The notes under the pieces: generated by a model | Database searches by the model: none | What the model saw: the letters and a program-made list of their open reading frames with translations, nothing else | Told to the model about the DNA's origin: nothing | Origin: Chondrus crispus | Taxonomy: Eukaryota; Rhodophyta; Florideophyceae; Gigartinales; Gigartinaceae | Reading direction: 5' to 3' | Length of the DNA: 64,000 nucleotides | NCBI RefSeq assembly: GCF_000350225.1 | Contig: NW_005179178.1 | Location: 1 to 64,000, forward strand | In this document: piece after piece, positions 53,546-63,598 of the stretch | Numbering within the stretch: position 1 is the stretch's first letter | Layout of the letters: every line of letters starts with the position of its first letter | Program-made: the position numbers and the translations under genes

Positions 53546-56500
53546 TCAAGCGTGAACGTCCGCGTTCACGTTTGAGTTGAGGTCCATGCCGGTGCGTCTC
53601 CGGAGGCGTTGGGCGTAACGAGACACCAACTCCTCCGGGACGTGAGTCCGCGCAGTCCAAGTGGGCGTGTCGTAATCCGCCCACTTGATGAGGAACTCGA
53701 TAGTTCCGTCTTCCATATCTCGGTGCTTCAGTAGTCGCTCGACAGCGTACTGGGTTCCCTCTCTGACCTTGTCGGCAAGGTCAGCTGGGGTTGTTGTGCT
53801 CCCCCGTGGCGCGTCCGTCGGCGGTGGCGCGTATACGCAGCGATCTGCGGAGACCCGCTCAGTGACCCCATCACGATCGATCGTGATGGTTCGGCGGTCG
53901 TTCGCGAGGACGCGGTAGGGTCCGACCGCGGGGGACGCGAGCTTGTTCGAAGTCTTCCCCCTGTCGGTGGGGTTGAGGTATACGTACTCTCCCGGACGGA
54001 GTCGCGAGTGGATCCGTCGTATGCGCTTATCGAAGTCGCGCTTGTAGCGAGCCTGCGTCCGACGCAGGCTCCCGTACGCCTTCTGGATTGTCAAATCCAA
54101 GGTCTTGAGGAACTCGGTGCGTTGGTCCCCTCTGTCGGCAGGGGGGGCGTCACCGTCGGGTCGTCGAAGCGAGAACTCCGGCGGTGGTCTGCTGAGCACG
54201 AGCTCGAACGGCGTCGTGCCGGTGGTGCGGTGTACGTGGGAGTTATACGCGTACGTAAGCGGCCCCACGTACACGTCCCAGTCATCTTGATGCTCGCCAA
54301 CGTAGTTGCGTAGCATCGCAGCGATCGTTCGGTTGTATCGCTCAACTTGCCCGTTCGTCTGGGGATGGTATGCCGATGTGTACATATTCGTTATCCCCAG
54401 AACACGGCACGTGCTGTGGAAGAACTTTGCGTTAAACTGCGGTCCGTTATCCGACAGCAACGTGCGCGGGACGCCGTATTTAAACACCCACGACTCGCAG
54501 AACGCAACTGCGACGGTGTATGCGGTTATTGTGCGGAGCGCCACGACTTGCGTCAGCTTGCTAAAGCGGTCCGTAATCACGAGCAGGAACCGTTTTCCTG
54601 CCTTCGTCTTGGGGAGCGGCCCCAAGATGTCGATGGCTAGGCTCTCGAGCGGCCTCGTAGCTGGAAACAATCTCAATCGGTTGAGATGTTTCCTCAGCTT
54701 CACCCGGTTCATTGCGCAGGTTCGACATCCTCGCACCGTGGCTGCGACGTCTGCAGCCAGGTGGGGCCAGTAGTACTCGCGTCGAAGTGCGTAGTACATA
54801 CGGTTCTGGCCCGGGTGCCCCGCGATGGCCGGGTTGTGGCATAGGCGAAGGAGCCTGGCGCGGAGCGTCCGAGGTACCACCACCTGTACGATATCAGGGT
54901 CGAAGGGGTGTCTCCGTTTGAGCACCCCTTGGTGGTCCTCGAAGAACGCGGAGTCCCGGGACTCTGACTGTCGTGCCAAAACGGTTTGGCAGAAGTCATC
55001 CACGCGTTGCTCCTCGGCTATCTCCTCTATCGTAAGAGGGGCCGGAAGGTCGTCCTGCGGTGGGGCAACCGGGGAGTCGAGCGCGCCAGCATCGGGGTCT
55101 TCGGCGCGCTGGATGTCGGTGGCGTCGAACTCGTCGTTCTCCTCCCAAAACGAATTGGGTCCTTGGAGAGCGGGGGCCTCGTCGTCTCCTCGCGGTTCGT
55201 CGCGCGTCCGTACGCGCGACCTTGTCCGGGCTTCAGCTTGGTTCCGTGTCGTCACGAAGACATGGACGGCCTGGTGATCACAGCTTGCGGTACAAGCGTG
55301 GTCCGCGAGCTCGTTCGATACGTCTCGAACTGTCGTGCCCCCGTCGAAAGTGGGGATGTCGTCATCCACCTCGACGGTGGGGCGAGGGTCATCGGCGATC
55401 TTCGGCGACACGAGTCGTGACAGGGCATCGGGCACCTGATGCACGCGTCCGGGGCGGTACTGAATGGTGAAATCGTATTCAGCCAGACGTAGCCGCCACC
55501 GGGTGAGTCTTCCGGAACTCTCGGTGAGGGACATGAGCCACCGGAGGGCGTCATGGTCCGTCCGTACGGTGAACTTCGTGCCTTCCACGTACGGCCGTAG
55601 TGTGCGGACGGCCCACACTACGGCGAAGCACTCGCGTTCGGTAGCGCTGTAGTTGCGCTCACTATCGGACAGTGAGTACGACCAATACCCCACGGGGCGC
55701 CAGTCGTTCGGCCCTTCGTGCTCCTGAAGTAATGTGCAGCCGAGTTGGTAGGCACTCGCGTCGGTGTCTATCATGTACGGACGACCGTGCCGGGGCAACG
55801 CGAGGATCGGCGGAGCGATCATGCATTTCTTAAGGTTCTCGAACGCCTGAAGTTGCAGCTCCGTAGGGTTATAGAAATCGGGATCCGAATCCTTGCGCGT
55901 CATGTCGGTCAGAGGACGCGCAATCTTAGAGAACCCCTTAACGAATCGGCGGTATACGTTACACGCCCCGAGGAACGAGCGCACTTGCGTCAACGTCCTC
56001 GGGAACGTGAACGTCTTGAAAGCGTCGGCCGCCGTATCGGCCACGCTCAACTTGCCTGGGGAGATGACGTGCCCCAGGTAGTGCACCTTCGGTCGGAAGA
56101 AGCTGCACTTCTTGAGCTTAAGGGAGATACCGGAACTCCGCAGTAAGCTCAAGACGGTATCGAGATGCCTCGCGTGTTCCACGTGCGTACGGGAGAACAC
56201 GATCACGTCGTCGAGATAGACGAGGCATATTTGCCAGCGGACTCCGGAGAGTATTATGTCGAGCGCACGTTGGAAGGTGGCCGGTGCCCCTTTGAGTCCA
56301 AACGGCATGCGCAAGTGGCGAAACGTGCCCATGTGCGTCGTAAACGTGGTCTTATCCCGATCTTCCGGAGCGACCGGGATCTGCCAATAACCGGAATTGC
56401 AGTCCAACGTGGTGAAGACGGCTGCATCTCCTAACGAGTCGATGCAGTCGTCCATCCGTGGCAGCGGATACGAATCCGCTGCAGTCTTCGCGTTGAGACG

Positions 56501-58126
56501 CCGGTAGTCCACGCAGAACCGAAGAGACCCGTCTTTCTTCGGTACGAGCACCACGGGGGACGCCCACTCGGTGCTCGCGGGTTCGATAACCCCTGCGTTC
56601 AACATCTTGTTGACCTCCTTCGCGACCATTTCGCGCATGGCCGGGCCCTTCCGATAGGGCATAGAACGAATCGGTTTCGTTCCCGGTTCGAGGGGAATGC
56701 GGTGCTCCGTGGCTTGGATCGTTCCAAGCGCACCGCTCCACAGACTCGAGTGCTTACGGAGCATCTCGAGTACGTGGTCACGGAGTTTGTCATCGGCGAT
56801 GTATGACAGGTCGATCTCTTTTTCCCAATCCATCGGTGGATTTTCGGGATCCTTTTGCTGGGGGAGTACAGTACCCCTCGCCGTCGGTGGGCATAAAGGT
56901 GACCGCTCGACCGGGTCGACCCCCCTGCCCCCGGCGGTGGTCTCATCGTCGGAGTTGGATCGGCCAACTCCTACCCCACCGACTTGATCGGTCAAGTCGG
57001 TCAGGTGTAGCGCGTGCGCGATCCCCTCGGCGATCTTACGTTCGGGAGTGAGGATCGCGAGGGGGTTGCGCTTCGCGTATCCCACGACGGTGTGCTTCGG
57101 AAGCCTTCTTTCTCGTCGTGAGAAATTCGCGACGATGACGTCGAAGGTCTGATTCGGTAGGACCTCCGCGACGCCATTCGTCAGCCTCACTCCATGTCGG
57201 TGTTGGAGTGAGGGCTTGGGTTCCAGGAACACGAGGCCCCTCCCCGCGGTTGTCACACGCACGCGGGCTTGTGACATCGCGGGGATGGTAACCCAGCGGG
57301 CGATTCGGATCGCTTGCGGGGCCTCCTCGCGTACGTCTGGCCGACCCGTGTGTCGCCCGTGTCGCCTGGTAGGGGGCGTCGACTCCCCCTTTCCGTCAAC
57401 GATGGCGACAGAACCGCCTTGGCGTAGCTCCATTCGTTGAGCTTCGATGTCGATACATCGCACGTGCGTATCGATGAAGGCCGTGCCGAGAAGGACCGGC
57501 ACGGCGAGCTGGTCTGCGACTACGAACGGAATTCGGAACACCGTGTTCCTCAACCGCACCGCCAGGCGGACGACGGCCGAAAGCTTGAGGGGGTTGCTAT
57601 TCGCGCCTGCCAATCGTGGCAGAGGTGCGTCGTGCACGACGTAACGCGTCCAATCGGGGGGAAGGTCGGCCTTCCTCACCAGATTATACCCCGAGCACGT
57701 ATCAACGGCGATCGTGCGGGGTTTAAATGCATTTCCCTCTGTGGCTATCGAGCCGAGGACGTTGTAGATCTTCGACGTCAGAAGGCAAACGACGCCGTCG
57801 ACAACCTTCGGGGCGACCTTATCGGTGAGGTCGTTCCGCCGGGGCCCTCGATTTCGGTGCTGGCCCCGCTTGCGTTTCCTTCTCCCCCTTCCTTGGGGCG
57901 TCCGCGGATCAGTGGCGCCCCTCGGATTACTCGAGTCCGTACGACACGGACCTTTCTCCGGCAACCTTGGGCTCGTGGGAGTCAGGGGGTCGACCGAATC
58001 TTTTCGGTCCTCGTTGCCCCCGTCGCCATCGTTACGCCTCACCGGGACGTCGGCTGTCCCGGTGTCTTGTTCTCCTAACGTCGGGCCTTCGGAGGCCTCG
58101 ACGTGCGCTCCCTCCTGTATCGGCAT
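53546..58126 (-). CDS. pol: Pol of gypsy C: protease to chromodomain (1,526 codons)
   Basis: One uninterrupted frame carries the whole enzyme set. A retropepsin-like region lies near residues 135-225. The RT has FCVDYRRLN, MPFGLKGAPATF and YLDD at 637-640. RNase H follows (MIDTDASAYQ, TDHDALRWLM). Integrase has its zinc region (GHPGQNRMYY...CRTCAMNRVK) and a triad D1166, D1226, E1262 with the same spacing as element A. The chromodomain lies at about 1457-1510 (YAVERLLKHRD, IEFLIKWADYDTPTW). The frame is -1 to gag and stays open across the gag end, where CGAAAAAAGGG precedes the gag stop, so Gag-Pol frameshifting is likely. It is the best-preserved pol here. Confidence 0.92.
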   Translation of the reverse strand: MPIQEGAHVEASEGPTLGEQDTGTADVPVRRNDGDGGNEDRKDSVDPLTPTSPRLPEKGPCRTDSSNPRGATDPRTPQGRGRRKRKRGQHRNRGPRRNDLTDKVAPKVVDGVVCLLTSKIYNVLGSIATEGNAFKPRTIAVDTCSGYNLVRKADLPPDWTRYVVHDAPLPRLAGANSNPLKLSAVVRLAVRLRNTVFRIPFVVADQLAVPVLLGTAFIDTHVRCIDIEAQRMELRQGGSVAIVDGKGESTPPTRRHGRHTGRPDVREEAPQAIRIARWVTIPAMSQARVRVTTAGRGLVFLEPKPSLQHRHGVRLTNGVAEVLPNQTFDVIVANFSRRERRLPKHTVVGYAKRNPLAILTPERKIAEGIAHALHLTDLTDQVGGVGVGRSNSDDETTAGGRGVDPVERSPLCPPTARGTVLPQQKDPENPPMDWEKEIDLSYIADDKLRDHVLEMLRKHSSLWSGALGTIQATEHRIPLEPGTKPIRSMPYRKGPAMREMVAKEVNKMLNAGVIEPASTEWASPVVLVPKKDGSLRFCVDYRRLNAKTAADSYPLPRMDDCIDSLGDAAVFTTLDCNSGYWQIPVAPEDRDKTTFTTHMGTFRHLRMPFGLKGAPATFQRALDIILSGVRWQICLVYLDDVIVFSRTHVEHARHLDTVLSLLRSSGISLKLKKCSFFRPKVHYLGHVISPGKLSVADTAADAFKTFTFPRTLTQVRSFLGACNVYRRFVKGFSKIARPLTDMTRKDSDPDFYNPTELQLQAFENLKKCMIAPPILALPRHGRPYMIDTDASAYQLGCTLLQEHEGPNDWRPVGYWSYSLSDSERNYSATERECFAVVWAVRTLRPYVEGTKFTVRTDHDALRWLMSLTESSGRLTRWRLRLAEYDFTIQYRPGRVHQVPDALSRLVSPKIADDPRPTVEVDDDIPTFDGGTTVRDVSNELADHACTASCDHQAVHVFVTTRNQAEARTRSRVRTRDEPRGDDEAPALQGPNSFWEENDEFDATDIQRAEDPDAGALDSPVAPPQDDLPAPLTIEEIAEEQRVDDFCQTVLARQSESRDSAFFEDHQGVLKRRHPFDPDIVQVVVPRTLRARLLRLCHNPAIAGHPGQNRMYYALRREYYWPHLAADVAATVRGCRTCAMNRVKLRKHLNRLRLFPATRPLESLAIDILGPLPKTKAGKRFLLVITDRFSKLTQVVALRTITAYTVAVAFCESWVFKYGVPRTLLSDNGPQFNAKFFHSTCRVLGITNMYTSAYHPQTNGQVERYNRTIAAMLRNYVGEHQDDWDVYVGPLTYAYNSHVHRTTGTTPFELVLSRPPPEFSLRRPDGDAPPADRGDQRTEFLKTLDLTIQKAYGSLRRTQARYKRDFDKRIRRIHSRLRPGEYVYLNPTDRGKTSNKLASPAVGPYRVLANDRRTITIDRDGVTERVSADRCVYAPPPTDAPRGSTTTPADLADKVREGTQYAVERLLKHRDMEDGTIEFLIKWADYDTPTWTARTHVPEELVSRYAQRLRRRTGMDLNSNVNADVHA

Positions 58127-58266
58127 TACAGGAGCTCCCGTGCCCGCCTCCGGAAGCGGGGGATGTATTATCGGACAATACCCCCCGTGTCCTTGGCGAG
58201 CACGCGGGGTCGGGTCTAGTTCGTAGGGAAAAGACGGCTCACGCGACCGCGTGTACGTAACCGTCT

Positions 58267-60387
58267 TTACCCTTTTTTCGAACTACCCGTGCTATCGGAG
58301 CTAACCTCCTGGCTATCGACGGCCAGGTCCTCTTCCGGTAGCCGGTCGCGTGGCTCGGGACGATTCCCCCACTGTGACTCGGCGGCCTTGGCGAAGTACT
58401 CCGGTACTTCCGGGCCTTGACCTGCGGCGTCCGGTCGTCGCAGGATATGGGGGACGAAGCGAGTCGGCTCTCCTTCGTGACCCTTCGTGGGTAGAGGGTA
58501 CGGATCCTCTACCCAGTCTTGCAGGTACATTATCGCATTTTGTACCTGTTGGGGTAACCGAGAACGGTCTCGGTCCCCTCTTTCTCCTTGTCGGGGGTAC
58601 CTTGTGTCCGCCTGGCGATAGGCGGGCCGATCCCGACGATCGACTTCGTTACGACGGTACCCGCCTCCACGGGGGGCGAAGCGTGCGCCCCCACCCGTTC
58701 GGTTCGGGAAACTTTGACGCGGAGGACGGCCCTCGCCCACCGCTTGCCGGAGGAGATTGCGCGCACCGGGGCGCGTCTCCATCTGGTAGCGGTAGTTCCT
58801 GTACGCCGTGAACATTCGTTGTTCCGGCGACAGGAACGGGCACGCGTACATGGCATGCCCGTACGTACGGCATAGCCAGCACACGTACGCGCTGCCGTCC
58901 GTTGAGGCGAAAGTCGCCGCGTGCCGCGCCTCCTCATCGGTGAGGAGGGGCACGCGAGGCGCTTCGCCTCCTGCATCTCGGCTCGATATGTCGAGCTCTG
59001 CGACCCGGGAGTCCGTACCCCTTGCCACTCTCGGAGTGGCCGCGAAGGCGGTCGCGTAACTCGATGTCGTTCCGGTCGACATCGGTGAAGGGGTTCGTGC
59101 CCCCACGGGCCCTGCTCCTTGCGTAATGAGGACAGGGTCGGCCTGCCACTCATCCTCCCCGATATGGAGGGTCGAGGCGGGCGAACTTGTCGCGGCGGAC
59201 TTCGTAGTCCTGCCAGCCTTCCCTGCCGGTTTCGAATCCGGCAGAGGTAAACCGCGCCGGGCGCGGTACGTTGTACCTTCCGCCGTGGCGATACGGCGGA
59301 TGGTCGGAAGATCGGTCTTCTGACTGCCTGGCAGCCTTTGCACAGTTTCAGATACTGCGGCACGGGTTGCCGGTGCAAGTCCCCGCACGAAGTAGTGCAG
59401 GAGGGACTGTTCGGAGAAGACTGCCGTGAATCGAAACGCGGCAGTCTCGAGTTGGTCAGCAAACGTGCTTTCCGTCTCATGGGATTGCTGTCGCGCCGTA
59501 GCGACAGCGTCGTATGCTTCACCTAACACGTCGTCCGTGAGGTAGCGTTTTAAGAATTGATTCACGAGCCCCGGCCAGCTCACGTCGTCGTGGAGCTGGC
59601 CGGCGCGGAGGCCAGGCATCGTATAACTCGTATACAGGCGCTCCGCGTCGACCTCGAGGAAGTGCGCGAGGACTCGTACCGCAACACCTTCGGTCAGGTG
59701 TTGCGAGTTGAAGGTGATTCGGATATCCTTCAAGAACGGCAGCAGCTGGATCGGATCGGTACCGTCGAAGCTGCGCATCGTGGGACGGATCCCACGACAG
59801 CGTTGGACGTACTTCGCCATCCGTCCCGCGTCACCCGAGGTAACGAGCCTCGAGGTGTTATCCAAGCGGTACATACGATAGTCAGCAACGGCGCTGAACT
59901 CTTGGATCATCGTATGTACCGGCTCGAGCCCGGGTTCAGCGGGACCCAACGTGCCGAAGGAGGTAACCGGTAGCATACGGACGTCTACCGGACCTGGATG
60001 CTCGGCGTAACTCGCCGGCGGGTAGCCGCCCCAGCGGGGATCGAGGGAGAACAGCGGTTCTCCGGATCCGCGGGCGGCTCCTCCACGGTCCTGTTCGTCC
60101 GCGTACGATACGCGGTCCACTTGCCGCCTACTCCTGACGATAGGCGGGAAGGCTTGGGTCTCAGACGCAAAGTTCGCGTCTATCGGAGGACGGCTTCCTT
60201 CTGCAGTCCGACTGGTAGCGGCACCAGTCGGACGCCAACCCTCGGGGGCGGCGGCGCTCGGAGGTACGGTACCACCGGGCCCTCTCGAGGGGGCACCGGG
60301 TAGCGTTTCGGCCATGGTACGTTCCATGTCACGAGCACGCCGACGAGTGGCGTCGAGCTCAGCGGAGAGGTGCGCGAACGCACCCAA
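58267..60387 (-). CDS. gag: Gag of gypsy C, main part (706 codons)
   Basis: A capsid-like core lies at about 170-400, with ESTFADQLETAAFRFTAVFS at the position of matching segments in gag A and B. A CCHC zinc knuckle (CWLCRTYGHAMYAC) lies at residues 503-516. An Arg/Gly/Asp-rich tail follows (RFAPRGGGYRRNEVDRRDRP), which fits RNA binding. Further gag sequence with a coiled coil lies upstream at 60424-60837. Confidence 0.85.
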   Translation of the reverse strand: MGAFAHLSAELDATRRRARDMERTMAETLPGAPSRGPGGTVPPSAAAPEGWRPTGAATSRTAEGSRPPIDANFASETQAFPPIVRSRRQVDRVSYADEQDRGGAARGSGEPLFSLDPRWGGYPPASYAEHPGPVDVRMLPVTSFGTLGPAEPGLEPVHTMIQEFSAVADYRMYRLDNTSRLVTSGDAGRMAKYVQRCRGIRPTMRSFDGTDPIQLLPFLKDIRITFNSQHLTEGVAVRVLAHFLEVDAERLYTSYTMPGLRAGQLHDDVSWPGLVNQFLKRYLTDDVLGEAYDAVATARQQSHETESTFADQLETAAFRFTAVFSEQSLLHYFVRGLAPATRAAVSETVQRLPGSQKTDLPTIRRIATAEGTTYRARRGLPLPDSKPAGKAGRTTKSAATSSPASTLHIGEDEWQADPVLITQGAGPVGARTPSPMSTGTTSSYATAFAATPRVARGTDSRVAELDISSRDAGGEAPRVPLLTDEEARHAATFASTDGSAYVCWLCRTYGHAMYACPFLSPEQRMFTAYRNYRYQMETRPGARNLLRQAVGEGRPPRQSFPNRTGGGARFAPRGGGYRRNEVDRRDRPAYRQADTRYPRQGERGDRDRSRLPQQVQNAIMYLQDWVEDPYPLPTKGHEGEPTRFVPHILRRPDAAGQGPEVPEYFAKAAESQWGNRPEPRDRLPEEDLAVDSQEVSSDSTGSSKKG

Positions 60388-60423
60388 TTGCTCTGCGGAC
60401 GGAGAGGTTCGGTCCTCGGGTCG

Positions 60424-60837
60424 TCACACCGGGGTCGGCCTCTCAGGGCGACCTTGCCCGGACGGTCCGGGCGTGGCGAAACGGTAGTCTTCGACGAGCA
60501 CTATCCGCGAGTGTAACTCGTCGATCAGTGCTCGGAGATTCTCTAAGGACTGCGTCACTCTATCGAACCTCCCTTCACGCAGGGAGCGGAGTTCGGCCAT
60601 ACATCGAGTATATACATGGTCCGATACATCGGTCCGGAGGGAAGTACGGACTTCCTCGATGTATTCGGCTATGCGTTCGAACATCGCCGCCGCTCTTTCC
60701 TCGGACGATCCGAGCGACGGTTCGCGGTCACGAGGACCTGCGTCGCCGTCGCCCGACGGGGCGGATGGGGACTGCACAGCGGCCGGACTCAGATCCGCCG
60801 CTTCGGAGCGGATCGAGGGCTCAAACTCTTGGCTCAT
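60424..60837 (-). pseudogene. Gag of gypsy C, N-terminal part
   Basis: This 137-codon ATG frame begins MSQEFEPSIRSEAADLSP. Helical sequence follows (AAMFERIAEYIEEVRTSLRT, then LENLRALIDELHSRI), probably a coiled coil like those at the gag N-termini of A and B. It lies 80 bp inside the 5' LTR edge, so it is the natural start of gag. Confidence 0.65.
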
Positions 60838-60898
60838 CTCGACGCGATCGGTTCGCGGAGAGAAGCGGAAGTCTTCTCGGAGATCGGACTCCAGGGTC

Positions 60899-60916
60899 TT
60901 CTAGGTCGGGAGACCA
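60899..60916 (-). other. Primer-binding-like site of gypsy C
   Basis: On the minus strand TGGTCTCCCGACCTAGAA lies 1 nt inside the 5' LTR, identical to the sites of A and B. Confidence 0.65.
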
Positions 60917-60917
60917 C

Positions 60918-61576
60918 TGTAGCATAAACACCCCCAACGGAGAGGGGTGTATGCACAGCTCGACGTAGACCCCGTCCGAACGGGAAGACGGGGGTGAAGC
61001 GGGACACCAGCTAACGGCACCGGGCAGCGGGCCCGGGTAGCGTGGTAGAGCGGAAACGGGGAGGACGCCGGTACGCGCGAGCGGTTCGACGCCTCGACGC
61101 CCCGGCGCGGTACTGGGTAACGATCCAGTACCGACGGGCGGAGGCGGAGCCGACTCGTGGGCGTACCGCGCGCGTCCTCAACCCGCGCTCGGTGCCGCTC
61201 TAAGGTAGTTAGCGAGCGCTACCTTAGAATAAGCGGGAAGTCAGACCTTGACGGTCGGTGGGTGACAAGTCCGTGCTTGTCCTCCTCCACCGCCGCCGGT
61301 CCGCTTCATATTTAATATACAAAACAACCTATCATAATAGTACAGTACCGATGTACTGTAGCGGTCGGTCGGCACTGTAATACTGTCAGCCATCGGGGCT
61401 GACAGTACACGTGTGTGTGCACTCTTCGGTCCCGCGCGTACACGTGTACACGTGCGCCCCCTGCACTCGGGAGTACACGTGGTGGTACTGTAGAGCATCC
61501 AGCCCTACAGTAACCGATCTGATTCTGAGTTGATCTAATCTAAAATAAAGCCCCCAAGGGGGGGGGTTATACCACA
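60918..61576 (-). repeat. 5' LTR of gypsy C
   Basis: This is a 659-bp partner of 46918-47580 with about 3% divergence, carrying the same hairpins and CACGTG boxes. Confidence 0.9.
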
Positions 61577-61654
61577 GGCACGACTGTTCGAGACGTATCG
61601 AACGCGCTCGCGGACCACGCTTGTACCGCGAGCTGCGATCATCAGGCCGTCCAT

Positions 61655-62740
61655 GTGTTCGTAACGACACGGAATCAAGCCGAAGCCCGAACAAGGTCGC
61701 GCGTACGGAGGCGCGACGAACCGAGAGGCGACGACGAAGCCCCCGCTCTCCAAGGACCCAATTCGTTTTGGGAGGAGAACGAGGAGTTCGACGCCGCCGA
61801 CATCCAGCGCGCCGAAGACCCTGAGGCTGGGGTGCTCGACTCCCCGGTCGCCCCACCGCAGGAAGACCTTCCGGCCCCTCTTACGATAGAGGAGATAGCC
61901 GAGGAGCAACGCGTGGATGACTTCTGCCAAACCTTTTTGGAACGAAAGTCAGAGTCCCGGGACTCCGCGTTCTTCGAGGACCACCAAGGGGTGCTCAAAC
62001 GGAGACACCCCTTCGACCCTGATATCTTTCAGGTTGTGGTACCTAGGACCCTCCGCGCCAGGCTCCTTCGCCTGTGCTACAACCCGGCCATCGCGGGGCA
62101 CTCGGGCCAGAACCGTATGTACTACGTACTTCGACGCGAGTACTACTGGCCCCACCTGGCTGCAGACGTTGCAGCCACGGTGCGAGGGTGTCGAACCTGC
62201 GCGATGAACCGGGTGAAGCTGAGGAAGCATCTCAACCGATTGAGGTTGTTTCCAGCTACGAGGCCCCTCGAGAGCCTCGCGATCGACATCTTGGGGCCGC
62301 TCCCCAAGACGAAGACAGGAAAACGGTTCCTGCTCGTGATTACGGACCGCTTCAATAAGCTAACGCAAGTCGTTGCGCTCCGCACGATAACAGCGCACAC
62401 GGTCGCAGTTGCGTTCTGCGACTCGTGGGTGTTCAAATATGGCGTCCCTCGCACGTTGCTTTCGGACAACGGCCCTCAGTTTAATGCCAAGTTCTTCCAC
62501 AGCACGTGCCGCGTTCTGGGGATAACGAATTTGTACACTTCGGCGTACCATCCCCAGACGAACGGGCAAATCGAGCGATATAACCGAACAATCGCCTGGA
62601 TGCTGCGGAACTACGTGGGTGAACAGCAGGAAGACTGGGATGTGTACGTGGGGGCCCTTACGTATGCGTTCAATTCCCACGTACATCGCACCACACGCAC
62701 CACGCCGTTTGAGCTCGTGCTCAGCAGGCCACCGCCGTAG
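61655..62740 (+). pseudogene. Integrase of the partial family-C copy
   Basis: This 361-codon frame contains the zinc region (GHSGQNRMYY...CRTCAMNRVK) and the integrase triad D211 (AIDILGPL), D271 (LSDNGPQF) and E307 (GQIERYNRT). It is near-identical to the matching part of element C pol. Chromodomain-region remains follow to about 63370. Fossil. Confidence 0.82.
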
Positions 62741-63573
62741 TTCTCTCTCCGACGGGCGGACGGCGACGCGCCCCCGTCCGATAGCGGGAACCAACGTGCG
62801 GAGTTCCTCAAGACCTTGGATTCGACTATCCAGAAGGCCTACGGGAGCCTGCGTCGCACGCAGGCTCGCTACAAGCGCGACTTCGATAAGCGCATACGAC
62901 GTATTAATTCCCGGCTCCATCCCGGGGAATAAGTATATCTGAACCCCACCGATGGGGCTAAGACATCGAACAAGCTCGCCTCGCCCCCTGTCGGACCCTA
63001 CCGCGTGCTCGCCAATGACCGTCGAGCCATCACGATCGATCGTGATGGGGTCACCGAGCGAGTCTCCGCCGACCGCTGCGTGTACGCGCCGTCTCCGATA
63101 GACGCGCCATGAGCAAGTACGACGACCCCGCGGGACCTCGCCGATAAGGTCACCGCGGGAACGCAGTATGCCGTCGAACGGCTACTGAGACATCGAGTCA
63201 TGGAAGACGGAACTACGGAGTTTCTCATCAAGTGAGCGGATTACGACGCGCCCACTTGGACTGCGCGGACTCACGTCCCGCAGGAGTTGGTGTCTCGTTA
63301 CGCCCAACGCCTTCGGAGACGTACCGGCAGGGACCTCACCCAAACCGTGAACGCGGACGTCCACGCTTAAGGGGGGGGCCCTCAACCGCTCCTTTGCGGA
63401 TTAACCTCAGCCTGCACGAACAGACTAAAAGGGGAAGCGAAGGAGGTCGGCGGACCCTATCGGAGGGTCACAGCCGGGGACGCGTTCAAGTCAAGTCGTC
63501 TTGACTTCTCGGACGTCAAGAACGCGAAACATAAGAACAGGACAGTACAAACTGCCTGAAAAAAATGTTGGGC

Positions 63574-63598
63574 CCTCGTAATGACCGACATTACGAGG
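63574..63598. repeat. Perfect 10-bp-stem hairpin
   Basis: CCTCGTAATG at 63574-63583 pairs with CATTACGAGG at 63589-63598 around a 5-nt loop. It lies in the non-coding region after pol of the partial family-C copy. Confidence 0.7.

Larger units (their letters stand above)
46918..61576 (-). mobile_element. Ty3/gypsy chromovirus C, full length
   Basis: LTRs lie at 46918-47580 (3') and 60918-61576 (5'), about 3% diverged. On the minus strand: primer-binding-like site, gag, one 1,526-codon protease-pol frame with chromodomain, 3.5 kb of non-coding sequence, an antisense ORF, polypurine tract. It is 14.7 kb long. The pol and antisense genes look whole; gag has about one break. The flanks do not share a 5-bp duplication (GTCGG against GGCAC) and belong to two different elements, which points to rearrangement. 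Confidence 0.9.
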
